Shown: one piece after another, positions 40,276 through 51,590 of the stretch
Position numbering within the stretch: the stretch's first letter is position 1
Layout of the letters: each line of letters starts with the position of its first letter
NCBI GenBank assembly: GCA_029962745.1
Contig: CM057165.1
Span: 1,487,812 to 1,551,811, forward strand
DNA from: Echinometra lucunter
Taxonomy: Eukaryota; Echinodermata; Echinoidea; Camarodonta; Echinometridae
DNA length: 64,000 nt
Direction of reading: 5' to 3'
The notes under the pieces: generated by a model
Told to the model about the DNA's origin: nothing
Database searches by the model: none
Seen by the model: the letters and a program-made list of their open reading frames with translations, nothing else
Program-made: the position numbers and the translations under genes

Positions 40276-41400
40276 AGTATCAACGTTTTCTCAGTATTTA
40301 GAAATATAGACGTATATTGTATCAGGATACGTCTGTAAAAACAAACACACACGCACATTATGTGAATAACGCTCGTTATATATAGACATATATACGTCTA
40401 TATATGTCTATCATCTATTAAAAAGGGCAGATGCTTGCTTTATTCGGGGGATTATTTTGCCCCCCCCCCCCTCCTCTGTATCCTCATGTATTAATTGGCA
40501 TAAGGGCGCTCGTAGTTTTTCATATTTGGGCAATGCCGGAATATGAAATTTCTGTACATTTTCACCACCAAAATTGTAAAAAAAAATTTGCGCGCTCGCT
40601 TCGCTCGCGTGGTCGAAGTTGTGAAACTGAATAACTAATCCTCGGGCAAAGGGTGTCGACCCCATCGCCAAATTTACCAGTATGCCATTCATAACCCTCC
40701 CATTGCCATGCGCGGTCTCCTGAGTCTCTCACGTCATCCTAGCATGCTAGAAGCGGTGAACAAAATTGTTTCAGTACTAATGATAAAAGAAGATGGGAAA
40801 CAGTTTTTGATAACAGTATTGTCTTAATTCAAAAAAATCTAAACTTCTTATATATGAATAAATATGTATGGGGAGAGGTGCTTGTTCGGGGGGGGGGGGG
40901 GTGTATATAGGGTACGTTGTATGCCGGTAGTAAGCATTGAGGTGGGCCCCCAAGAGTGTCCCCCCCCCCCCCAAAGCTGGGACCCTTCCGGCGCGCCTGC
41001 ATCCAGGCTATGTTAACTTCTCTCCCAAGTTGAGTAGCGTTGTTTTGCCCTGCCCCCTTAAATTGACAGAGACTTTGAAGACCATCCAAGGCTGTGAACG
41101 CAGTAATTTTTTTTTCCGGGGGGGGGCAATTAACTCATAAAATGTTCGAAGGAACATGCAAGCGAGGGAGTGAAGCGACGGATCGGGTTACGAGGGAGCT
41201 TTTTCATTTTTTGCAGTGACATTGAATTATCTAGTGCACACTTTGGGTAGAATTTTTTGGGAAAAAATTCAGTAAAAAAGTAAGGTTTGAAAATTAACTG
41301 AGCCCCTATCAGATCGACTTTACTCCCATTCTCTTCATGCAAAGGAGTGAATATCCACTAATCTTAGGGGTCACAAGGGATCACAAATTTACACTTAAAT
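40276..41400. repeat. Poly-G/poly-C repeat block with GCGCTCGCTTCGCTCGC
   Basis: A C-run at 40461-40471, G-run 40889-40901, C-run 40960-40972 and G-run 41119-41126, with GCGCGCTCGCTTCGCTCGCG at 40588-40607 and CAAGCGAGGGAGTGAAGCGA at 41159-41178. This is the same class as the block near 5250. Short frames crossing it are not credible genes. Confidence 0.6.
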
Positions 41401-41445
41401 AATAAAGGATATGATGTAGCGTGACTAAAAAGTTATAGATCTACT

Positions 41446-41632
41446 TTGCAGCTTGTAATCAATGATCATCTCGCATTGTTGTGCGATGATAATGATGCAA
41501 GCGCTCATCGAAGCGAAGTCATCTTCCGCAATTGCGTAAGAAATCAGCTGTTCACAAAAAGGCCAAGAGTCAAGACCAAGTGGAAGACCGGGATCGAGTT
41601 GAAACTTGAATTTCATCTCTTGAACGATGCAG
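41446..41632 (+). other. Candidate noncoding or 5' UTR exon with a GTAAGC donor
   Basis: An open frame from 41446 (MQLVINDHLALLCDDNDASA...) reaches a good donor (GATGCAG|GTAAGC) at 41632. Spliced to the candidate exon at 42035 it stops after a further eight codons (DMKQEGEN). No family is recognised. It could be a 5' leader of the SLC35G1-like gene 15 kb downstream or a separate noncoding RNA. Weak inference. Confidence 0.25.
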
Positions 41633-42034
41633 GTAAGCTGGAATTCATTTAGAATGAAAGTTTCTATAATTGCTCAAAATTATCCAACTGAAATAATGGA
41701 TACATTGAAATAAATGTGAGTGATTCGCGTGATCTTGCGATGTGTTTACCGAGTGAAACTACTGCGCAATGTGGGATCAGTCCCATGTGTTGAATATTGT
41801 GTGAGCGGATGATAATGATGTTAATCGGTTGTCTACTCATCCACTCCACTCATCCTGTGTACTCGGTCAGTGAATTGACCTCGTCCCCCAAATGTGACAA
41901 GTATGTACCGAAACTACATAGCATGTAATATTTTTCTGTTGGTTACTCGACGACATGCTGTCGACCTACGAGTCTGATAAGCATCAGTTTTCTTCTTAAA
42001 ATTCACCATTTTCACAGTTCATTGATCATTTCAG

Positions 42035-42079
42035 ATATGAAGCAGGAAGGGGAAAATTGAGAGCCTCGGAACATTGCTG
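42035..42079 (+). other. Candidate 45-base internal exon
   Basis: A strong acceptor (TTGATCATTTCAG) and a strong donor (CTG|GTAAGT) 45 bases apart. It pairs naturally with the candidate exon at 41632. No protein function is inferred. Confidence 0.3.
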
Positions 42080-42515
42080 GTAAGTAAAATAAAAACTTTT
42101 CTTCTCTTTTATAGAAGATCTAAGTCAATATATTTCGCGTTCGCGTCAGCAATTTGTTTTGCTATTCAAAATGCCGTTTTGACCTACGGGTGATCCTTCT
42201 TCTTCAGGGTTGATCTGCCTCCTTCAAGAGTGAAGATTCTTGCAGACGTAGGCCTAATTCATTCAGTGTGTGTAGGTAGCTGGGTTCAGGTACAGTGTGC
42301 GTATCCACTCATAGCTGCACGGGTATGGCAAAATTAACTCATCGCACTTTATAAGGAAGTGACTACCCAAGAGTCATCGCATATCCTTTCCGCCGCCCAC
42401 TGGCACTGCCGTTGATTAACAGTTAGACTCTTACTTAGTCTTGCTCACTTAATGACTTATTAGTACATACTACAAACTAAGCTTGTACTCCATCGTAGTC
42501 ATCGGGGTTGAAAAG

Positions 42516-43368
42516 CCTCAGTAGCTTGTGTGTGTATTCCCAGGCGTTGGGGCTTGGTAGAAAATCACACATGAGAGGAAAAGAATTGTTTAAAATTCCC
42601 ATTTCAACTCTGAATCGCCAAATTTGTGACATATCAAGAGTTGAAGAGTCCCTGAATCAGATAATCTAGCAAATTTTTTAAAATTAAATCTTGCTTAGGG
42701 CAATTTTGTTTTCTGTTTTTGACTGCTGCAACGGTGAATGTTCTGATATACATTTGGTCCTATGAGTGACTCTTACTCCTACTTAGAGCACGAAAGGGCA
42801 GCAAATTCAGTGACATTGACTTGGAGGGATCCCTCCGAGTTGCATATCACAGTAGACAAGAATTTTATACTCTAAATTCAATATTTTGAGCATGTTCATG
42901 ACAGGAGTACACAAGATATTCAAAGTAGCATCCTAAAGCTAAACAAAGTGTTGGTGAAATTCTGTTTTTCTTCTTTATTTGGTGTCATTTCAATTCATTT
43001 TCAAATGATTTGACTCACGTCATAGTTTAGCAATGGCTGAGGGGTTCTGGCCTATGGATGCACTCATCCTGTGTTATTTGTAAACAAATTTTTGGCATTA
43101 CTCCACTTATAAGGCCAAACGTACCTCGGACTGTGGCGAACATTCACCATTGCAGCAGTCAAAAACAGACAACAAAATTACCTTAAGCAAGATTTTTTTT
43201 TTTTCAAATTTGCTAGATTATCTGATTCAGGGACTCTTCAACTCTTGATATTCCACAAATTTGGCAATTCAGAGTTGAAAATGGAATTTAATAAACTATT
43301 ATTTTCCTCTCATGTGTGATTTTCTACCAAGCCCCAATGCCTGGGAATACACACAAAAGCTATTGAGG
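42516..43368. mobile_element. Foldback element with about 260-bp arms
   Basis: Starts CCTCAGTAGCTTGTGTGTGT and ends ACACACAAAAGCTATTGAGG. The arms (42516-42775 and 43105-43368) are inverted copies of each other, with shared blocks CACACATGAGAGGAAAA and CAGTCAAAAACAGACAACAA. About 330 bases lie between. A solo arm sits at 2071-2325. Confidence 0.85.
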
Positions 43369-43967
43369 CTTTTGTGTATTTTATGTATTTCATATTTTCA
43401 TTCAACCTGCCGTATGGTCACATTGATTAAGGTGTGCTAGACATCATAACAATAATTGTTTGCAATTAGCAAAAACCTTTGGGAAGAATGCTCTTAAAAT
43501 GTTTTCACCTCTATCCAGCTATGTGTTTATGCAGTCTCCATTGTTCAAAATGTCTCTTTGCAGAGTCGTACCTAAAAAAAAAAAAAAAAAAAAGGAGTTT
43601 TAGCCCATGAATCTGATCAAATATGTAAAAACATGATCAAAACAAGGAGAATTTGTGTGATACAAGTAACATCTGCATACTCGGATGTTTAAACTGCCCT
43701 TTGTCCTCCGACATACATGTAGGTCAAACTGCTGTTGTTAGTTACATGTATCTTGAACAAGTATTTGCTCAGAATAGCAAAGGGCAGAATAGCAAAGGAG
43801 GTCAGGTAAGAGGTAAATAGATCAATGTACATTTTAGGTAGAGGAAAAAAATCAGAAAGAACAGTGGTTGAGTGTTGTCTTCTTTCCGTTAGGATAAAAA
43901 TCATCATCCATAGAAGTCAGTCTACTTTGATGTCATTCACTCCCAAGACAGCAGGGAAAAAAGGCTC

Positions 43968-44140
43968 GGGGCAAATTCGCCCCCCGAAATGCCACAGAGA
44001 GCCCTGGAAAACTAAAAAAAGAGCCCCTGAAATTTTCATAGGCTCCAATGTAAACTGTAATACAAAGAAGAAAATTTGGGTGAGTAAGCTCAAAAAGTAG
44101 CCCCGGAAAAAAAATGATTAATTTTTTCCCTGCAAGACAG
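43968..44140. repeat. Dispersed repeat, copy 2 of the family at 714-900
   Basis: Same order of blocks as in endophilin-B intron 2: GGGGCAAATTC, AGAGCCCTGGAAAAC, AGAGCCCCTGAA, CTCAAAAAGTAGCCC and AATTTTTTCCCT. Orientation is the same. Confidence 0.75.
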
Positions 44141-44770
44141 ACATCCTGCTTATTATCAGACTAGTGAGGCTACTGTGTAAAAACATTTCCTGCATGTTTA
44201 AAGACCACTGTGTAGAAAAAGTACCTGCATATATGTGTAGATCCATCACTTTACAGATTACAGGCAGACTACTTGCATACATGTACATCATAAAGACCAA
44301 CGTTAAGATAGACCACCTGCATGGCTGCTTATAAAGACTGTCTATAAAGACCACTGTGAAAAAAGACTACCCGCACATTTAAAGGGCACCGACATTTCAC
44401 TGAATCGTCATTACTTATTAACAAAATGAAACAAATCACTTACACGGGGTGTATATTTCAGATATGCACACTCATAAATTCCCTATCAATGTATTCGTGA
44501 TTTATTTGTGACTTGTAATTTATTTTATGTACCTTACTGACAGTAGGCCTCGTTAAACTAAGTGCAGTGTGGAGAGGGTTGAGAGCACTCTAATTCTGCA
44601 GACTTTTTTGAATTTTATTTATTTGTATTTATTGTATTAAAACCCTTTCCATCCCCTTGCACCCCCTCCCCCCAACAAAAGAGAGAGAGAGAGAGAGAAA
44701 AGAAAGACTTGGCAGTAATTTTCTCTAACATGTTAAAAAATCATCAAGAACCAAGAGAAATTCAAGACAT
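44141..44770. repeat. Short tandem motif AAAGACCA(C/A)...GCAT
   Basis: From about 44190 to 44380 the motif 'AAGACCACTGTGTAGAAAAA / CCTGCATG' recurs about six times with an irregular period near 25-40 bases. The rest is AT-rich with a (GA)n run at 44681-44699. Confidence 0.6.
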
Positions 44771-44936
44771 CAGGGCCCCATTTCATAAAACTTGTTCTCA
44801 ATTACAAGTTGTATTAACTGTTATAAGCTACTGAAATCCTTGCATCCGATTGGCTGTAAGCAAATTTGTCATGAAAATGTGGCATTGTTACTGATACATT
44901 GTTGTAACAAGTTTTATGAAATGGGACCCTGAATTA
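44771..44936. mobile_element. Foldback element related to 26792-26939
   Basis: The ends GGGCCCCATTTCATAAAACT and AGTTTTATGAAATGGGACCC-type sequence are inverted, with GTTATAAGCTACTGAAATCC and CCGATTGGCTGTAAGCAAAT in between. Confidence 0.85.
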
Positions 44937-45522
44937 TTGTTAAAGTGTACCAATCACTAAGAAACATTTTGCTCTGCTTGATAGGGACTCATTTTCACTC
45001 ATAGTGACATAGAATCTCTATCAAACTCACTATACTTATACTATATTCAAATTATGACCTTAAAATATCACTTCTATAAAGAGATATTACAAGGTCAAAT
45101 ATACTCGAAATTTACATAAAGTGACATATAGTACATAGAGACCTATGCTGCCCTACTTTGGCAAAAGGAAGCAAGTGACAAAATGACATTTCCTGGAGAA
45201 GAACAAAATGTATGTGTCATTTGTACTGATGTCAATGCAATACCATGGTGTCTTGCCTACCATATCTCTTAGCAGGATCAGTGTTCATGTATAAAATTTG
45301 GCCTAGAAGAAGAGCACACTAGGTAACATATGAAAATATCAATAACTCAAATTGGGTTGATGTGTCACTTGCTTACTTTTGCCAAAGTAGGGCAGTATGT
45401 GCATGTGCAGACATCGATTAGGGTGTTTACTAAATCAAATGGCCATTCGATTAGAACTGTAAACACTCTAATTGTGGGGTCTTATGTTATCCTTTATTTT
45501 CATCAAAACCCTTAACCTTTAA

Positions 45523-45937
45523 CCCATAGAAGTACAGTGTCACCTTTAGGAGACGCTTTTGCAGTATCTGTTGGTCCAGAATGTTGGGCAATTCATATCA
45601 TGCATGAGCAGAAAGAGAAAAATGGGCTGAAAATTTTGAGCCCATTCCCATCGCTGTATGGTGTGGCGTTCTCGAATGAATTAGAGCAGTTTAAGTGTAA
45701 CTAATCATTAAACTCTTTAAATTGGCAACGCAATGAATAATATATAATCTTTATTTCCGTGTTCAAATTGGCAATTTCTGATTAAATTTTTCAATTATAT
45801 TTCATTTTGGTTTATGTTATATCCATATGTAATTTTTTCAAGCTATTTAAACATGGAAAAAAAAAAAATTTGTATTGCCAATTTGAAGATTGAAGATGAT
45901 TAATTTAGACCTCAAGAAAGCTCTGTACTGCTATGGG
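45523..45937. mobile_element. TTAA-flanked MITE, family 2, copy D
   Basis: The ends CCCATAGAAGTACAGTGTCA and GCTCTGTACTGCTATGGG are inverted over CCCATAG.AGTACAG and flanked by TTAA. Inside are TTAAATTGGCAACGCAATGAA and a GCCAATTTGAAGATTGAAG block, similar in plan to family 1. Confidence 0.85.
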
Positions 45938-46334
45938 TTAATCCAGTGACTGTAAAATTTAACCACCCTCTCTCTCTCTCTCTACTCCCTCTCCCTTTCT
46001 CCCTTTCTTTCTTTGTCTCCCTCCCCCTCCCCCTTTCTTCTTCTTTCCCCTCTCCCCTCTCCTCCCCTGTCTCTCTTTACTCCCCCTCATGCCATCTTGC
46101 TTGTTTTTTTTTAGATTTACCTGCATCCCCTGATTGTGCTGCTTGGAATGAGATATTCATCTCGTCTGACTAAAAAAATGACATCAATTTATGTAAGTGT
46201 GCATACATGACACCAATTTCCCCTTAACCAGTTGACTTTCATGTGCTTTACAGCAGTTATATCACTTGTTACTCATGCAGGCTGTATAGATACATGGCAC
46301 ATGAAATGAACTTTAAAAATATGTTAATCTTTAA

Positions 46335-46737
46335 CCCATTCGTGACAGAGGGTCCACATTTTGTGGTTTGGTTTAATAACTTTTGATGCAAAGCCCTAAA
46401 AATCATACCAAATACATGAGCAGAAAGAGCAAAAAAATCTACACAATCTATGCCCATTTTGGTTACGTTAATATTTGTTGTTTGATGCTGAAAATTTTTA
46501 AAAGGAAAATAAGCATTCAAATCCTTAAATTGGCATGTGATAGAAAGTTTAAAATTACCGTTTTCCCCTGCAAATTAGCAACTTTTTTACTTATCATAAT
46601 TTTCGTCAATTTATATTTATTTCAGATACATGACGTTTTATAAGAAAATGTAGCAATAAAATATAAATGTTGGTTTGCCAATTTGAAGAATAAAAGCTGA
46701 TCAAATTAGGCTTTAAATAATTCCTGTCACAAATGGG
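46335..46737. mobile_element. TTAA-flanked MITE, family 1, copy C
   Basis: The ends CCCATTCGTGACAGAGG and CCTGTCACAAATGGG with TTAA flanks; same orientation as copy B. Internal AAATTGGCA and GCCAATTTG segments are kept. Confidence 0.85.
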
Positions 46738-46928
46738 TTAATCTTTAAGATTATAGTTTACTGTCTCACCGTCATGATCCTCCTTTCAAGTCCGTTGAGA
46801 AATATGTCCGTTGCATTCAATATCATAACTCATAAATTTTAACTTGATGGCCAGAACTATGAAGAAATCTAGTTTTGGCAAGTTTTAAGTACCTATATTT
46901 TTGCATGTGGGAATTACTTTTCACTTAA

Positions 46929-47318
46929 CCCATAGCAGTACAGAGCTTTTTAGAGGTCTGAATTAATCTTCTTCAATCCTCAAATTGGCAATACGAATTA
47001 TTTTTTTTCCATGTTTACATAGCTTTAAAAAAATAAATATGGATATAACATAAACCAAAATGAAATAAAATTGTAAAATTGAATCAAAAATTGCCAATTT
47101 GAACACAGTGACTATATATTATTCACTGCGTTGCCAATTTAAAGAGTTTAATGATTAGTTACACTTAAACTGCTCTAACTCATACAGCAATGGGAATGGG
47201 CTCAAATTTGTCAGTGCATTTTTCTCTTTCTGCTCATGTATGATATGTACTGCCCAACATTCTGGACATACAGATACTGCAAAAGCGTCTCCTAAAGGTG
47301 ACACTGTACCTCTGTGGA
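46929..47318. mobile_element. TTAA-flanked MITE, family 2, copy E (inverted relative to D)
   Basis: It begins CCCATAGCAGTACAGAGC after TTAA and ends GGTGACACTGTACCTCTGTGG before TTAA, the reverse of copy D. Copies D and E lie on either side of copy C, so three related MITEs occupy 1.8 kb. Confidence 0.85.
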
Positions 47319-48093
47319 TTAACTTATGATTATTTACTCATTTATTGATTTGATTTTTTACTACACTGTATCTGTGAGAGGTTATTCTAATGTTAGCTGT
47401 TACCATTTATTTATTTATTTATTTACAATGTTTGAACAGGAAACCCAATCAACAAAAAGCTGCTCTCCCTTGGGGTCCTGTGCAACATAAATAAAAAAAC
47501 AATCGAGCAAGATCATACATCAAAAAAGACATATATGTTGATGGATATTTACATATAACATCAAATTAAGAAAATAACACATAGAAAAATAAAAAAATTG
47601 ACAGAATTTACTGATGCCAATGTACATGATGTAGATAAACAGATCAGATTAGGCCTAAAGGGATGGACTTAAAAATTATCTTGCAAATATTGTCTGAAGA
47701 CTGAAAGAGAGGTTATATTTTGACATGAGGGTTCCAAACTATTCCAGAGTGAGACAGCTAGATAGTGAAAAGAGTGTTTAAATGATTCCATATTGCATCG
47801 TGTTGATATTTCAGAAACTACTTCTAATCATGTCTGTATAGTTACATGTTTTATCGTAGTATTAAGCTATACTTTTTTCTCTTTGTACCTTTCATTTCAG
47901 ATGCCTGTCCTTCTGACCCCCATTGTGTAGGAAAAACAATTGATCAGGACGTGAGAACATAAGATTGCTTCCTGGATTGGCCTGACAGGTTTGTAATTAA
48001 GGTACAACATTGTGAATGTACAGAAGTCAGTAAGGGGGTCACTACACCTTTTTTTTGTCCCATCAAAGTTAGGGCTCAACCTGCTGCCTCAAA

Positions 48094-49252
48094 CTATTCA
48101 TGACAGGAATCATTTGAAACCTTATTTGATCAGCTTTCTCCTTCAAATTAGCAACACCAGTATTTTCTTTTATTGCTACATTTTTCTTATAAAAATCATG
48201 CATTTTAATTGAATATCAAAAGACAGTACGATGAGAAGTTAAAATTTTTCTTATAAAAATCATGCATTGAATTGAATATTAAAAGACAGTACGATGAGAA
48301 GTTAAAAAATTGCCAATTTGAGATTTTTAAAGTTTCCTTCACATTGCCAATATAATGATTTTTCCATTATCAAATGACAAATACTGATGCAACAAAAATG
48401 GGCACAGTATGTGTAGAATTTTCTGCCCTTTTCCTGCTCAAGTATTTTGTAGGTTTTTGTCCGGGCTCTGCAAAAAAAAAAAGAAGTAAGTATATATATA
48501 TATAGGTCATGCCAAATGCAGCAGCCAATGGAGACAAGTTGTTTGTATGGACCACAATGACCCCATCATGCTCGAGTCGTCGGTCAGTGTGGAAGAGAAT
48601 GGTATTGAGCGTACGGAACAGCCTACAAATACTATGACTGCAACCCCATCGATAACCTCTGGGGTATCATCAAACGGAAAGCCAATAAGAAAGTGAAGGA
48701 CTATAACCTTTCTGGCAGTGTTTGGAGGAGTTCCAGCACATTTAGCAGAGGGCCATGGGCAAACCTGAATCAACATGGCATACAAATTTTGATCAACAGT
48801 AACTACACTGTATGCTGAAGCGGTGCTGTGAGGTGATCAAAGCAGACGGTGGACCAGTCAATTACTGAACACTTCATTCACTGTAATGCTTATTAAAAGT
48901 AAAACATAGAGTGACATGCAATTAATCGTGCTTGAAAGTTCAGAAACATGCATGATTCTCTTCTTATTCGTCTAGAAGCTTACACAAATCACAAAAGTGC
49001 AACTCTTTATTCCACACCTTTTGTCATAAAATGCATAATTGCACACCAACAGTGCCATCAATTGGCAAACACATACCACTCATTGTATGCGCAATGAAAT
49101 TCCCCATCCATTACCGTTTGAATGATCAAAGTCTGTAAAATACTTTTTTGAGATATATGAAAAAATGTTATGGGGGGCTTACATTTATGGTTGAGTGTAT
49201 ATATAAAATGAGCTAAACCACACAGTGTGGACCCGTTGTCATGAATGGGTTA
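48094..49252. mobile_element. Degenerate family-1 MITE carrying nested insertions
   Basis: It starts with TATTCATGACAGGAATCATTTG and ends with GTCATGAATGGGTTA, the decayed ends of family 1, and keeps the ATCAGCTTT, ATTGCCAATTTG and TGGGCACAGTATGTGTAGAATTTT interior. A 66-bp internal tandem duplication lies at 48186-48306. Between the interior and the right end sit a Tc1-type remnant and other sequence. The same structure is at 53604-54785. Confidence 0.7.
48505..48870 (+). pseudogene. Tc1/mariner transposase 3' remnant (first contig copy)
   Basis: Broken frames give NPIDNLWGIIKRKAN and, near the end, MLKRCCEVIKADGGPVNY followed by a stop. These match the DDE-domain tail (NP-I-E-NLWG-.-KR) and the C-terminal (AVI.A.GG.T.Y) wording of Tc1-type transposases. 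The N-terminal DNA-binding part and inverted repeats were not found. Repeated at 54035-54396. Confidence 0.75.
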
Positions 49253-49665
49253 CATTGCACAAAGGCGCAGCATTGTAAAGCAGTTTACAAAGTCTGGAAA
49301 TGTGAACCAATCTTTACTGTGACTCATTTGCATCAATGGAAGGTCTCTAGAACTGTAGCAAGGCCTAAATGAATGAGAAGCAACAGATCATGACCTGACC
49401 TATGCTCCAAGCTTTATTTTGACAAAGATACACCATTAGGGGTAGGGAAGCAATAGGGTGTAAGGTCGGGATTAGAGTTGGGGTTAGGGTTATGCAAAGC
49501 ATTTGGTCCTGGGTTAAAGTTCAGTATTTGGTTAGTGTACAAAGTTCACCTGAGCAATTGCCACCAGAGTATGTGTTGTGGTTGTGCTAGAAATTTGTCT
49601 CATGAAAATGAAAATGAAATGAGAGAATGAGTAGGTATTGTTTATCTGGATTTAGTGCACAGGCC

Positions 49666-49781
49666 CAGTCAGCATTTATTGACTATACTCTTACACTATT
49701 CAGCTCAGAACAATGGGATCACTTGACCATCTATTGTTCTGGGCTGAATCGTGTAAGAGTGTAGTCAATGAATGCTGACTG
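49666..49781 (+). repeat. 116-base near-perfect hairpin (first contig copy)
   Basis: The arms 49666-49714 and 49733-49781 pair along 49 bases with three G-U pairs and one mismatch, with an 18-base loop. It starts CAGTCAGCATTTATTGACTA and ends TAGTCAATGAATGCTGACTG. The second contig copy is at 55199-55314. It could be a tiny foldback element or a precursor-like RNA hairpin. Confidence 0.7.
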
Positions 49782-49850
49782 CCACTGCTTTTTACTAGGT
49801 TGATTTGATTTAGCAATAATGTACAATGCATACAAAACATAGAAAACATT

Positions 49851-50281
49851 TACACTCACTTTCTAGAACGCTCTAGCCTGGAGCACTCTAGTGGGGAGCA
49901 CTCTAACGTAAGTGTGAACAGACAAAGCGCTCCGTGAAGTGGTCTTCTGGAGCGGTTCCTCGCTAGAGCGCTCTACAACTGCTCCAGCGTACTGTGTAAA
50001 CAGAAAGTGGTCTGCAATCGGAAGTGTGTTTCGCCATTCTGCGCGAAATGTCGATTGCCTGTACATGTACGCTGGTCAGGGACGGTTTGAATTCCGTGCG
50101 AATTACTTGACCCGCTGACCTGTGCTGCCATAGCAACAGGAGCGGTTACTCTACAGATGCTGAAGCGCTCCACATTGGAGCACTCCATCAAAATAAAGTG
50201 TAAATAGAGGCTAAGTGCCTCCCTGCTGGAGCACTCCAGCGGGGAGTGCTCTAGAAATGTGAATGTAAAAGTGGCCTAAGT
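49851..50281. mobile_element. MITE-like element with GAGCACTC arms (first contig copy)
   Basis: The left end TTTACACTCACTTTCTAGAACGC and the right end TCTAGAAATGTGAATGTAAA are inverted. Motifs GAGCACTC(T/C), AGCGCTC and CTCCAGC recur within, several of them inverted. The second copy is at 55383-55807. Short frames here are not genes. Confidence 0.6.
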
Positions 50282-51590
50282 CATTATTTAGAACTAGTGA
50301 CTTAGAAGAACTGTGGTATAGACTTTGCAGTGACATGGTTTCATTCTTTATCAAAGAGGATATTAGTTTCAGTTTCTATATTATTTTGTCTCAGTGCATT
50401 TACTGTGAAAAACACAACTGAGAGCACAAGGAAAGGAAAGGTTGCTCCCGAGTAAAGTCTTGATATCTTTGTTCTTGTAGATGAAGTTCTGTTAAGTAAA
50501 ATTTGATGTGTAGCAGTCATCAAATTTGTGCTTTATTTGTGAAAATGCACCAACAAATATATGCAAGAGCAACCGTTTGAACAGGTTGATTAGAAATGGA
50601 TAGTAAGATTAAAGAAATGATTGATTAGGTCTTGGGCTCTTGGCAAGAGATTTTTTTTATAGCATATCTGTCATGCACATTCAGCTAAACTGAGGTAAAC
50701 ACATTGGGGTCTTTTCTAATCCCAATTTGTTACTTGCATATGTTTTTTTGGTATTTTGTATATTGTTTTCTTTTTGTTTACTGGATGTGATATAATGGCA
50801 CTAATATAGACCCCCTCCCCACCCTACCCCCCCCCCCACCCCCAGAAAAAAAAAAATGCTTCTGTACATAGCAAAAGAACTAACATCTTTAATTTGTGAG
50901 TAAAAATATTGGGGGTTTACTTTTTTCTTCTTTCAGTTAAAAGAGTACTCCTCTGGACTGTGGTTCTTTGCTGAAGGAGTCTTCAGGGATTGTAGATCAT
51001 CTGGAAACCTACAAGACAGCATTCCAAAGACAAGCTGGTACTCTAGCTTAGGCACTTCTATTTGGAATCCTTTTGACAAGGATCTCTGGATTTACAAGAG
51101 GAAAAGAAATGAGGTCAGCTTGTGATCCCTTCATAATCGGATATCTGTCGATAATATGTAGAACTATACAAAGTATTGTTGTCTTGAGGACTTGTGAAAA
51201 TATGATAAAGAATCGCAGTGAATGATATTGGCTGAATATATTTGAAATCATTCCTGTATAACTGAGGTAAATATCATGTTAATTTGTTGCATTTGTAAGT
51301 TTTGCCCCATGGAATGAAACACACCTTTATATTTTAAAGCCTATGAGAGCCTGAATTGTGAGTGTTTTGTATGGAAAGTCAGTTGTCTACTTGTACTTTT
51401 GTTATCTAAGTTATTGTAGGCTGAAGTATTTGTGTGAGAAAATAATTCCAAAAATACAATGTTTAAAAGTTTTATTTGTGTATTTTGCAAGTTCTCAAAA
51501 TCATTATCAGGAGTGGGTATAGAGTTGTTTTGCAGAAAGCCTCTTTGTGGGTATACTTTCTGTTGGTAAAACTTGAGTATATCGATCACC

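Noticed and set aside
49480..49500. Telomere-like GGTTAGGGTTA
   Set aside because: Only one to two units in unique sequence; no array.
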